Assembly (NCBI GenBank): GCA_052148715.1
Contig: JBKQHQ010000090.1
Location: forward strand, 1-11,642
Source: JBKQHQ01 sp052148715
GTDB lineage: Bacteria > Pseudomonadota > Alphaproteobacteria > Rhizobiales > Xanthobacteraceae
Length of the DNA stretch: 11,642 nt
Direction: 5' to 3'
Each line of letters opens with the position of its first letter. Position 1 is the first letter of the stretch. Made by a program: the position numbers and the translations under genes. Below, one piece after another: positions 1 to 5,935 of this stretch. The notes under the pieces were generated by a model, which had not been told where the DNA came from, did not search any database, and saw only the letters and a list, made by a program, of their open reading frames with translations.

Positions 1-40
1 CTTCGCTGATCGCCCCAAATGCCGCCGCAGCACTCTCCAT
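1..40 (-). CDS. Probable 5' end of a minus-strand gene running off the left edge
   Basis: Read on the minus strand, an ATG at position 40 has a perfect GGAGG ribosome-binding site at 50-46, five bases upstream. The frame stays open to the window edge and gives MESAAAAFGAISE. Thirteen residues do not allow a product call. An ATG at 45 directly abuts the GGAGG and is a poorer start. If real, this gene is divergent from the DoxX gene at 363 and shares the 41-362 region with it. The call rests only on the ribosome-binding site, the spacing and the open frame. Confidence 0.4.
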   Translation of the reverse strand, partial: MESAAAAFGAISE

Positions 41-362
41 CGCATCCTCCGCAAACCGAATCAGAGGATCACGACAGATTCAGCACTTCAGCCCTTTGTC
101 ACGCACTTCTTCACCCGATCCCCCTGCATGACCATGCCTATGCTCTTGTTTTTGCCGCACCTTTCGTGCGAGATGCGTCCCGCCTCGCAAAAGCATATCT
201 GCCGATCGATTGTCCAAGATATGCACCGTCGTGGTCGTTGCGCCGATAAACTCGCTATGCATGATACGGCGGTTGGCCTTGGGCGTCGTTTCCAAAGGCG
301 GCGTAATGGCTTATTAAGTCGACCATCCGAATCGGTGGGGCCGACGAAAGAAGGGGTTGCCT
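41..362. other. Divergent intergenic region, 322 bases, no gene seen
   Basis: This stretch lies between the probable minus-strand start at 40 and the DoxX start at 363. Several frames are open here, but none has a ribosome-binding site or recognisable protein character. One plus-strand open frame continues across the DoxX gene in another frame and is an overlap artefact. The region presumably holds promoters for both neighbours. I could not pick out a convincing -35/-10 pair. Confidence 0.4.
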
Positions 363-818
363 ATGCAGGGTATTCTTGTTGTGGGGCGGATTCTGTTCGT
401 TTTGGTATTCATCGTCTCCGGCGTCCAGAAAATGATGGACTTGGACGGCACCGCGCAGAAAATCGAGCAGAAGGTGACCCTGCCGGCCGCAATCTCGGGC
501 CTCACCGCCAAGGTTACGACGGCAACGGGGCTCTCCACGCCAAAATTGCTGGCGATCGTGAGCGGCGCCGTCGAGGTGATCGGCGGCCTGCTGATCGTGT
601 TCGGTATCGGCACGCGCTTGGCTGCGCTCGTGCTGATTGTTTTCGTGGGGGTCGTGACTTTTTACTTTCATGACTTCTGGAACATGGCGGAGCCCGACCG
701 GACCGCAAACATCGCGCACGTGTTGAAGAACCTCAGTATGATCGGTGGACTGCTTGTGTTGTTCGCATTCGGCTCTCGGCCGCTGGTGTCGCGCGCGCCG
801 GTCGAGGTTCTCGAATAA
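363..818 (+). CDS. DoxX family integral membrane protein
   Basis: This is a 151-residue DoxX-family protein. The family has four-helix inner-membrane proteins loosely tied to quinone, thiosulfate or redox-stress functions, and the precise role is usually unknown. The N-terminal helix (about residues 2-20, GRILFVLVFIVSGVQK) carries the typical GR...F..SG..K pattern. Further hydrophobic helices lie at about residues 59-82 and 83-100, and a last one at about 120-140. A periplasmic-looking HDFW segment and an NL.MIGGLL motif before the last helix are also typical. ATG 363 is chosen over TTG 357 because GAAGGGG (350-356) sits about six bases upstream of it. It appears monocistronic, with a terminator at 844-871. 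Family membership is firm; function is not. Confidence 0.88.
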   Translation: MQGILVVGRILFVLVFIVSGVQKMMDLDGTAQKIEQKVTLPAAISGLTAKVTTATGLSTPKLLAIVSGAVEVIGGLLIVFGIGTRLAALVLIVFVGVVTFYFHDFWNMAEPDRTANIAHVLKNLSMIGGLLVLFAFGSRPLVSRAPVEVLE

Positions 819-843
819 CGTGGACCGCAATAAAAGATTTAAA

Positions 844-871
844 GTCGGTCGACTGCGACCGGCGCGTTTTT
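844..871. terminator. Rho-independent terminator after the DoxX gene, possibly bidirectional
   Basis: GTCGGTCG (844-851) pairs with CGACCGGC (856-863) around an ACTG loop, giving eight pairs with one G-U. GCG and then five T follow on the plus strand. On the minus strand the same hairpin is followed by the T-rich ACTTTAAATCTTTTATT. It could therefore also end transcripts of the convergent DUF2336 gene. Confidence 0.65.
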
Positions 872-896
872 CGGCGGATTAGGGAGGCGAGCCGTG

Positions 897-914
897 CCCG
901 GGCGGGCGCCCGGG
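897..914. repeat. GC-only inverted repeat just after the DUF2336 stop
   Basis: CCCGGGC at the left pairs with GCCCGGG at the right around a short G/C loop, only three bases beyond the stop codon at 918. There is no T-tract on either side, so it is not a classical terminator. It could act as a 3'-end stabilising hairpin for the DUF2336 mRNA. Confidence 0.4.
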
Positions 915-917
915 TCG

Positions 918-2021
918 TCACTGCGCGACGGACTCGGCCATGCGTTTTTGTCGGTCGTTGTAGAACCGCAGCACACGCCGTGCGGTTTCGGGCTGCAAGC
1001 GGCTGAAAGTCGAGAGCGCCTGCTCAAGATCCTGGGCCGACATGCCGCGTTCTGCCGCCCGGAGCAGCAGGATCGCCTTTGCGGTCGTCGACGACAGGCC
1101 TGCCACTTTCGCCAGAATCAGCAGGATCTCGGGTCCGGCATCGAGGAGTGCTCTCTCGACCACGTCGATCGGGACTTGGCACAACAAAGAAAGCGCGACG
1201 GCCGTCGATTCGAACTTGCGTTCGCGGGCGAAAGCATGAACCTCCGGCTCTCCGAGCTGGCCGTTCCGATACAGCGTCTCGACCTGCGCCTTGGCCGCGG
1301 CGTAATTTGGTGAGGCGTTGCGCGCCTCGCTGCGGATACTACCGACGATCTCGCCGAGGACACCATCGACGGCGTTGATGGCGCCCGGATTGGCGCTGGC
1401 CAGTTTCTCGCGCACGGCGGCGGAAGCTTTATCGAGCAGAGCAAGAAAGTGCTGGCGCGGAATGTCCGGGCGGCGGCCGACTTGCGTCGCCAAGATGTCG
1501 TCGCCGATCGACCGTTTGACCAGCATGCGAAAGCCCGCGTCGGAAAACCGGGCGCCGGTATTCTTCACGATCGAGCGCACCACCTGCGGGTCGCCGCGGT
1601 TCACGATCACATCGGTAACGCCCTCACTCAGCAACGGGCGCTGGGTGATGGCGAACATATGCTGCTGGCTTTTGGCGTTGGCGTTCGCGATGAGATCCGG
1701 ATCATCCAGGCGCGGCGATTCGATCAGCACCGGACGCGCAACGTCGATATCGTCGTCGAACGCTAGTGCGCGTATCACCTTGATCGGTGCATTGGGAATC
1801 GGTGCGAGGCGGCTGGCGAGCTTGGCGCGCGCCTTGGACTCGATCGCGGTCATCAGCCTGGCGATCACATCGTCGAACAGGCCGACCTGCTCGTCGGTAT
1901 AACGGGTCGCCCCGGTAATGAAGAGGTCGGTGATGCGCCATAGTGCCTGCACGCACTGTTCGTCCGTGCCCGATTCCAGGGAGCGATCGAGTTCGTCGAG
2001 CAGCGAAGCAGTATGGGTCAT
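918..2021 (-). CDS. DUF2336 domain-containing protein
   Basis: This 367-residue, mostly helical, soluble protein matches the alphaproteobacterial DUF2336 family, whose function is not established. Family-like features are the N-terminal LLDELDRSLESG segment, the ALWRITDLF and DEQVGLFDDVIARL helices, and LASRLAPIPNAP (about residues 68-79). AFDDDIDVARPVL, which resembles a HEAT-like repeat, follows. Then come VTDVIVNRGDPQVVRSIVKN (about 137-156) and GRRPDIPRQHF (about 183-193). No signal peptide or membrane segment is visible. The ATG at 2021 lacks an obvious ribosome-binding site, but the family-conserved N-terminus begins there and the next Met is over 50 residues in. It is monocistronic and converges on DoxX. 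The upstream region contains TTAACC-type motifs, noted separately. Confidence 0.88.
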   Translation of the reverse strand: MTHTASLLDELDRSLESGTDEQCVQALWRITDLFITGATRYTDEQVGLFDDVIARLMTAIESKARAKLASRLAPIPNAPIKVIRALAFDDDIDVARPVLIESPRLDDPDLIANANAKSQQHMFAITQRPLLSEGVTDVIVNRGDPQVVRSIVKNTGARFSDAGFRMLVKRSIGDDILATQVGRRPDIPRQHFLALLDKASAAVREKLASANPGAINAVDGVLGEIVGSIRSEARNASPNYAAAKAQVETLYRNGQLGEPEVHAFARERKFESTAVALSLLCQVPIDVVERALLDAGPEILLILAKVAGLSSTTAKAILLLRAAERGMSAQDLEQALSTFSRLQPETARRVLRFYNDRQKRMAESVAQ

Positions 2022-2121
2022 TTAGATGCGCGTCCGCGGTGCGTCGCCACAAAGAAAGGAACGCGTCACTATGGGTCGCAGACGTGAATAAACACTTGCC
2101 ATACCTGGCTGGTGGGGATTT

Positions 2122-2146
2122 GGTTAAGACTCGCTAACTCTTAGCC
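2122..2146. repeat. Inverted repeat upstream of the DUF2336 gene
   Basis: GGTTAAGA (2122-2129) and TCTTAGCC (2139-2146) form an eight-pair arm with one G-T, around a nine-base centre. It lies about 100 bases upstream of the DUF2336 start. On the minus strand it contains TTAACCAA, and a separate TTAACCAT occurs at 2166-2173 on the plus strand. Both resemble CtrA half-sites, but the full TTAA-N7-TTAA spacing is not met. It is a possible operator. Confidence 0.3.
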
Positions 2147-2230
2147 ATGCAAAGACGACGCCTGCTTAACCATAAGGCTGGTCAGCGCGCCGACGGTAAT
2201 GCTCGGGGGCGGAGCGGGACGTGGTTGGCG

Positions 2231-2257
2231 CAAAAAAAGAGCGGCCTATAGGCCGCC
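2231..2257 (-). terminator. Strong Rho-independent terminator, minus strand
   Basis: The perfect 16-base palindrome GCGGCCTATAGGCCGC (2241-2256) is followed on the minus strand by TC and then seven T (2238-2232). There is no T-tract on the plus strand, so it acts on minus-strand transcripts. The nearest upstream minus-strand gene stops at 2490, leaving about 230 bases of non-coding RNA before the terminator. Confidence 0.8.
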
Positions 2258-2460
2258 AGTAAATACGCCACGCGGGAGGAACCTTGCTCGGATTGGCGGC
2301 TGCGCCGTTACCGCGACCGAAAATCAGTAGATTGAACCTACGCAATTCCAAGCATCGCACCATCCGTTGAACACCTAATGGGAAAACCAATCAGGCGGTT
2401 GCGCGCCACCGAAGCCTTGGCTTGCGTGGGCGGGTCTGAGGGCAGGCCTTTTCCCTAATA

Positions 2461-2500
2461 ATGTCCTAACTAACGCGACAATGTCTTAATTAACGCGCAC
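2461..2500. repeat. Two-copy 20-base tandem repeat overlapping the stop of the DUF6665-like gene
   Basis: Positions 2461-2480 and 2481-2500 are imperfect direct copies: ATGTCCTAACTAACGCG against ATGTCTTAATTAACGCG, differing by two C/T changes across 17 bases. The second copy contains the TAA stop (2492-2490) of the minus-strand gene. The origin is unknown. It could be a protein-binding site, the remnant of an insertion-element end, or a chance duplication. Confidence 0.6.
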
Positions 2501-2837
2501 CCATCCGTGCGACGATCTCAGCCGGCACGCCATAGAGACGAAAGACCTGAGACCCATTGCGCAGGCCGCACGCTTCCCGCTGCACAACGAAATGCCACAG
2601 CGCCGTTCCGGCGGCGGTGACCAATGCGGCGCGCCTGTGTCCTGCTTCGGCGGTGCGCGCCGTGTCCGGCGGATGCTGGGCGTCGAACTCGGTAAGCGCG
2701 GCAAGCGACGCTTCGAGTTGGCGGCCGAGCCGGCCGAGCGCGGACGCCTTCTCCTGTGCGAGCTCGTTGTCAAGGACGGCGGTGGGGCTTTCGGTCCAGA
2801 GCCGCGAGAGAGGGATCCGCTTAGGCGAGAGGTTCAT
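2490..2837 (-). CDS. DUF6665 family-like small protein
   Basis: This 115-residue soluble protein has unknown function. The central ELAQEKASALGRLGRQLEAS helix, followed by ALW.FVVQREACGLR and a C-terminal YGVPAEIVARMG, is the pattern I associate with the alphaproteobacterial DUF6665 family. That identification is from memory of the family. The start is uncertain. ATG 2837 lacks a clear ribosome-binding site, and an ATG at 2855 (six residues longer) is possible. It lies downstream of the DHFR gene on the same strand, 114 bases away, so co-transcription is possible. The stop is inside a tandem repeat, and the transcript probably ends at 2231-2257. Confidence 0.65.
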   Translation of the reverse strand: MNLSPKRIPLSRLWTESPTAVLDNELAQEKASALGRLGRQLEASLAALTEFDAQHPPDTARTAEAGHRRAALVTAAGTALWHFVVQREACGLRNGSQVFRLYGVPAEIVARMGAR

Positions 2838-2951
2838 GGTAGTGCGTTGAATCATCCGCCCACGGTATATTGCAAGCGGCCAATCGTGAATTGCCGCCTG
2901 TCCGGTTCCCAATGGAACAGGAGAGGCTCCAAACCGCGCCTCAGCGGGTGC

Positions 2952-3506
2952 TCAGCGACGCCAGGGGACAAGCGTCACCCCCTCGTCGGGGTCGAGCACT
3001 TGCTGTGGGCCTGCCTTGAGGCCGTGCTGCGTGAGCACCGCTTCCGGCGTGCGCGCCGGAACCTCGGGGAAGACCGGTCGGCCGCCGGGCAGCCATACGC
3101 CCGCCGCCCGCGACAGATAGAATACATCGTAGCGGTCGAGGAACATCCCAAATACCTCCGAACCGCCGATAATGGCGAGGGTCCCATCGGGCGCGCCGAG
3201 TCGGGTCCAGGCCGCCTCGAACGAGGCGCCGCTCGGGTTCCAGAACAGCGCGTTTGCGTTCGAAGGGTCGGGGGAGATGGCCGCGACGTGTCGGGTCAGG
3301 ATGAGCCGGCGGCGCAGGTGGGAGTGCGGCTGCTGCTCATTCGAGTGGCGCCCATGCGCGACGGCGTCGACGCTGTCGAGCTGTTGCTCGAAGAACCGCT
3401 GGTCAGCCTCGAACTTGAGGGAGTCCGGCATCACCCCGGCGGCATTGGCGAGCATGCCGTCCTCCGAGACGATAGCGTATCCTACGATGCGGCGGGGATA
3501 GGGCAT
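2952..3506 (-). CDS. Dihydrofolate reductase-like protein (divergent)
   Basis: This 184-residue member of the DHFR superfamily probably carries out NADPH-dependent reduction of dihydrofolate or a related pterin or flavin-type substrate in the cytoplasm. Visible motifs are the N-terminal IVGYAIVSEDGMLANAAGVMP strand-loop and a following acidic residue in SLKFEAD, near the place of E. coli Asp27. The GRHSNE motif corresponds to GR(H/K)TWE. IIGGSEVF corresponds to the IGG cofactor-binding strand, followed by DVFYLSR. The length fits the family. ATG 3506 is preferred because GAGTGAG sits just upstream; GTG 3515 would add three residues. No thymidylate synthase gene is adjacent, unlike typical folA loci, so I leave the symbol blank. 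It may be co-transcribed with the DUF6665-like gene. Confidence 0.75.
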   Translation of the reverse strand: MPYPRRIVGYAIVSEDGMLANAAGVMPDSLKFEADQRFFEQQLDSVDAVAHGRHSNEQQPHSHLRRRLILTRHVAAISPDPSNANALFWNPSGASFEAAWTRLGAPDGTLAIIGGSEVFGMFLDRYDVFYLSRAAGVWLPGGRPVFPEVPARTPEAVLTQHGLKAGPQQVLDPDEGVTLVPWRR

Positions 3507-3587
3507 GGAACTCACTCGCGATCGATGGAACTCTAGCCCGATGCGTCAGGCTGCGGTAGCTCGTTGAGATTCCCGGAGGAGAACGTG

Positions 3588-4547
3588 ATGCGAACAAAAG
3601 AAGTCTGCTTGGCGGCAGTGGTTGCCATGACGTTGGCGCTGCAATCGGCGGCCGCCGAAGATGCGCTCAAAATCTCCGTGCCGCAGCGCGGCGCCTGGGA
3701 TACGGCTGTGACCGAACTCGGCCAGCGCGCTGGAATTTTCAAGAAGCACGGTCTCGTTCTGGATATTCTCTATAGCCAAGGGGGAGCGGAGTCGCAGCAG
3801 GGTGTAATCTCCGGCAGTCTCGATATCGCCACGGCAGTCGGCATTGACGCGGCGATTGGCGCCTATTCGAAAGGGGCGCCGCTGCGCATCGTCGGCGGTG
3901 AAATGATCGGCTCGCCGGATCTATATTGGTATGTTCCGCCCGGCTCGCCCGTCAGGACGATCGCCGATCTCAGCGGCAAGACCGTCGGCTATTCAGTTAC
4001 CGGCTCGTCCAGCCATTCGGGACTGCTCGGGCTCTTGCAGCAATATGGCATCGACGCCAAGCCGGTCGCGACCGGCGGCATGCCAGCAACGCTCACGCAG
4101 ACGATGACCGGCCAGATCGACGTCGGCTGGGCTGCCGCGCCGTTCGGCCTCGATCAGCTCGAGCAAGGCAAGATCCGCATCGTTGCACGCGGTTCGGACG
4201 TCGCCGCCCGTGCCAATCGCACGGTGCGGGTGAACGTGACCAATCTGCAGGTGCTACAGAACCGCGCCGACGTAGTTTCCCGCTTCATGCAGGCGTACCG
4301 CGAGACCGTCGAGTGGATGTATTCCGACCCCGCGGCGCTGAAAATGTATGAGGAGTTTTCCAAAGTGCCCGAGCGGCTGATCAAGACCGGGCGCGATGAG
4401 TTTTTCCCCCAGCAGGCAATGTGGCCGGACGAGCTTAGGGGTTTGGATTCGGTGCTCGCGGACTCGCTGAAGAACAAGTTCATCACGACGCCGCTCAGCA
4501 AGGACCAACTCGCCGAGCTGATCCGGATTCCGAAGCCCAGGCAATGA
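3588..4547 (+). CDS. ABC transporter substrate-binding protein, NitT/TauT (NMT1-like) type
   Basis: This 319-residue periplasmic solute-binding protein has an N-terminal signal peptide (residues 1 to about 23, ending QSAAA-ED). The mature part has the usual two-lobe pattern: KISVPQRGAWDTAV, AGIFKKHGLVLDI (the GIF...GL signature), GGAESQQGVISGSLDIA, then the hinge region TIADLSGKTVGYSVTGSSSHSG and IDVGWAAAPFGLD. Binding of a small organic anion such as a sulfonate, nitrate, aromatic or pyrimidine precursor is typical of the family, but the ligand cannot be told from the sequence. ATG 3588 is chosen because GGAGGA ends about seven bases upstream; an in-frame TTG at 3564 is rejected. No permease or ATPase gene is adjacent, so it is an orphan binding protein. 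Confidence 0.85.
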   Translation: MRTKEVCLAAVVAMTLALQSAAAEDALKISVPQRGAWDTAVTELGQRAGIFKKHGLVLDILYSQGGAESQQGVISGSLDIATAVGIDAAIGAYSKGAPLRIVGGEMIGSPDLYWYVPPGSPVRTIADLSGKTVGYSVTGSSSHSGLLGLLQQYGIDAKPVATGGMPATLTQTMTGQIDVGWAAAPFGLDQLEQGKIRIVARGSDVAARANRTVRVNVTNLQVLQNRADVVSRFMQAYRETVEWMYSDPAALKMYEEFSKVPERLIKTGRDEFFPQQAMWPDELRGLDSVLADSLKNKFITTPLSKDQLAELIRIPKPRQ

Positions 4548-4587
4548 CTTGTCGAGGGCTATTGCGGCGGGGGACTACCGCGGTCGA

Positions 4588-4606
4588 CCGGTGCCGCCGG
4601 CACCGG
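4588..4606. repeat. GC-rich hairpin after the binding-protein gene
   Basis: CCGGTGCC (4588-4595) pairs with GGCACCGG (4599-4606) around a three-base GCC loop. No T-tract follows, so it is at best a Rho-assisted or RNA-stabilising 3' hairpin. Confidence 0.4.
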
Positions 4607-4661
4607 AGGTAGCGGCCATCCAGCGGGCAAGCGTGGCGCGGAATTCCCTGGCGCGTCACCC

Positions 4662-4690
4662 GTCAGCGACGCGGCGACCGTGTCGCTGAC
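4662..4690. terminator. Nine-pair hairpin between convergent genes, possible terminator
   Basis: GTCAGCGAC (4662-4670) pairs perfectly with GTCGCTGAC (4682-4690), with an 11-base loop. CATCTTCCTC, pyrimidine-rich but not a clean T-tract, follows on the plus strand. It sits between the stops of the binding protein (4547) and the deacetylase (4723), where a terminator is expected. Confidence 0.35.
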
Positions 4691-4722
4691 CATCTTCCTC
4701 TGCCGATCGAACGAAAATCTGC

Positions 4723-5598
4723 TTATTCGCTGATGGTTTGCACGACGTCGGAGGTGGGCCGCGTGGAGGCGCCGGTCATGCCCGGGCCGCCGAGCTCTTT
4801 CACGACCTGGGCATCGTAGGCCTCAAGGGTGGTGAGCGTCCCCCTCGCCGTCATGTGCACGATCTTGTACCCTTTCGCCTTCAGCTGCTTCAGCAGCTCG
4901 GGCAGTGCCGGCGGCGTTGCCGGTTGAAAATCGTGCATCAGCACAATGCCTTTGCCCGCCTTATCCAACTTCGTCATGACCGACTTCACGACTTGCTCGG
5001 GTTTCCGGATCTTGAAATCAAACGAGTCCATGTCGGTCGAGAAGACCGCGATGTTTCTTTCGCCCAAATAGGTGACGGCTTCGGGCGGATGCCGCAGGTC
5101 GGGGAAGCGGAAGAACGGCGCGGCCGGCGCCCCGAGTGCAATGTGCACGGCGCTCGCGCCCATCTCGATTTCGTCCTTGGCCTGGTCGAGCGTCAGCTTC
5201 GTCAGATCCGCGTGCGACCAGGTGTGTGAGCCGATCGTGTGTCCTTGCTCGGCCACCTGCTTGAGGATTTCCGGGTGATACATCGAGTGCTTGCCAATCG
5301 GGAAGAAGGTGGCCTTCACGCACTCCGCCGCCAGGGCCGCCAGCACCGCGGGTGTCCGCCCGGGCCATGGCCCGTCATCGAACGTCAGCACGACCTCCTT
5401 GGGGCGCAGGAAGTCGTGTGTCTTGAAGTGCTCGAAGCCGAAGCCCGGCCCACCCGTCGTGTCGATCTGGACGGTGCGGGCGACGCCGAGCGCGTTCGGA
5501 TGGTCGCAACCGGGTTGCGCCGGCGCTTGCGCCGACGCGAGATTACCGGCGCCGAGAGACAGCGCCACTACGAGTCCGCCTAGCATTGCAATGCGCAT
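4723..5598 (-). CDS. Exported polysaccharide deacetylase (NodB homology, CE4)
   Basis: This 291-residue secreted or periplasmic deacetylase has a cleavable signal peptide (residues 1 to about 23, ending LASAQ). NodB motifs appear in order: TFDDGP (residues 72-77, with the metal and catalytic Asp pair D74/D75), HTWSH (125-129, metal His), RFP (164-166), DMDSFDF (motif 4), and LMHDF near the C-terminus (motif 5). The family removes N-acetyl groups from chitin-like oligomers, peptidoglycan or related glycans using a divalent metal. The substrate here is unknown. ATG 5598 is chosen because GGAGGT lies four bases upstream; the frame stays open far upstream, but without protein-like sequence. There are no nod or exopolysaccharide genes nearby, so a nodulation role is not indicated. 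Confidence 0.88.
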   Translation of the reverse strand: MRIAMLGGLVVALSLGAGNLASAQAPAQPGCDHPNALGVARTVQIDTTGGPGFGFEHFKTHDFLRPKEVVLTFDDGPWPGRTPAVLAALAAECVKATFFPIGKHSMYHPEILKQVAEQGHTIGSHTWSHADLTKLTLDQAKDEIEMGASAVHIALGAPAAPFFRFPDLRHPPEAVTYLGERNIAVFSTDMDSFDFKIRKPEQVVKSVMTKLDKAGKGIVLMHDFQPATPPALPELLKQLKAKGYKIVHMTARGTLTTLEAYDAQVVKELGGPGMTGASTRPTSDVVQTISE

Positions 5599-5935
5599 AC
5601 CGACCTCCGTCGTTCCGCACGGTGGCGGATCATGGACTGGATTTCGAGGATTCGATTCCATTGAACGGGTCAAATCCGCCGAAGTCAATGAACGACAAGG
5701 CTCTGCTCCTGCGGAGGTGGAATTGCGGGGGGAACTTCCGCGGACGTGATCGCAACGCCACACTTTCTTGCCAACGTGGCGGTGAAAGGCCTTATTCATC
5801 GTGTTGCCACGAACAAGCCACCGGAGGCTTCGGCATTCAGATGCTGGTAACTCTGGGCGGCTAGGGAACGATAACCGAGTGCAGGCGTTATATGCTACTG
5901 CCGCGCGTGACGAACGCGAGACCCGGGAGGGTGGC
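5599..5935. other. Divergent intergenic region, 337 bases
   Basis: This region lies between the deacetylase (minus) and the anchored unknown protein (plus). It contains the EcfG-like promoter at 5865-5889 pointing right. I saw no clear promoter for the deacetylase and no reverse-oriented EcfG site. Open frames crossing it have no ribosome-binding sites and are not called. Confidence 0.5.
5865..5889 (+). promoter_or_regulatory. Putative EcfG (general stress sigma factor) promoter
   Basis: GGAAC (5865-5869) and CGTT (5886-5889) are separated by 16 bases. This is the alphaproteobacterial EcfG consensus in both elements and in spacing. Transcription would start near 5896, about 40 bases before the GTG start at 5936, whose ribosome-binding site is GGGAGG. 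A targeted search for the same pattern, in both orientations, in front of the other genes found no second copy. Confidence 0.6.

Larger units (their letters stand above)
2022..2489. other. Intergenic region, 468 bases, no protein gene seen
   Basis: The right part (about 2258-2489) lies between the stop of the DUF6665-like gene and a strong minus-strand terminator, so it is probably transcribed on the minus strand as a long 3' UTR or a separate small RNA. The left part (2022-2230) is the upstream region of the DUF2336 gene. A small minus-strand open frame spans about 2166-2390, but it starts with TTG, lacks a ribosome-binding site and reads through the terminator, so I do not call it. I recognise no tRNA, SRP RNA, tmRNA, RNase P RNA or 6S RNA here. 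Confidence 0.5.

Noticed and set aside
80..295. Minus-strand open frame of about 71 codons in the left intergenic region
   Set aside because: It has a TTG start without a ribosome-binding site and no recognisable family. It is also upstream of, and out of phase with, the better-supported start at 40.
2166..2390. Minus-strand open frame of about 74 codons
   Set aside because: It starts with TTG, has no ribosome-binding site, and reads straight through the terminator palindrome and its T-tract.
2258..2489. Known structural RNA (SRP RNA, 6S, tmRNA, tRNA)
   Set aside because: A GTAGGTTCAATCTAC segment looked like a T-arm, but the stem has only four pairs and no acceptor, D-arm or anticodon-arm partner is present. 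No SRP tetraloop or 6S bubble pattern was found.
2050..3535. Other GGAAC occurrences (near 2050, 2280, 2915, 3510, 3527) as EcfG promoters
   Set aside because: None has CGTT at a 16-17 base spacing, and several lie inside genes or point away from a start codon.
2592..3536. Long plus-strand open frame opposite the DUF6665-like and DHFR genes
   Set aside because: It is a high-GC shadow. Its Arg/Gly-rich translation has no family resemblance, while the minus strand encodes clear DHFR motifs.
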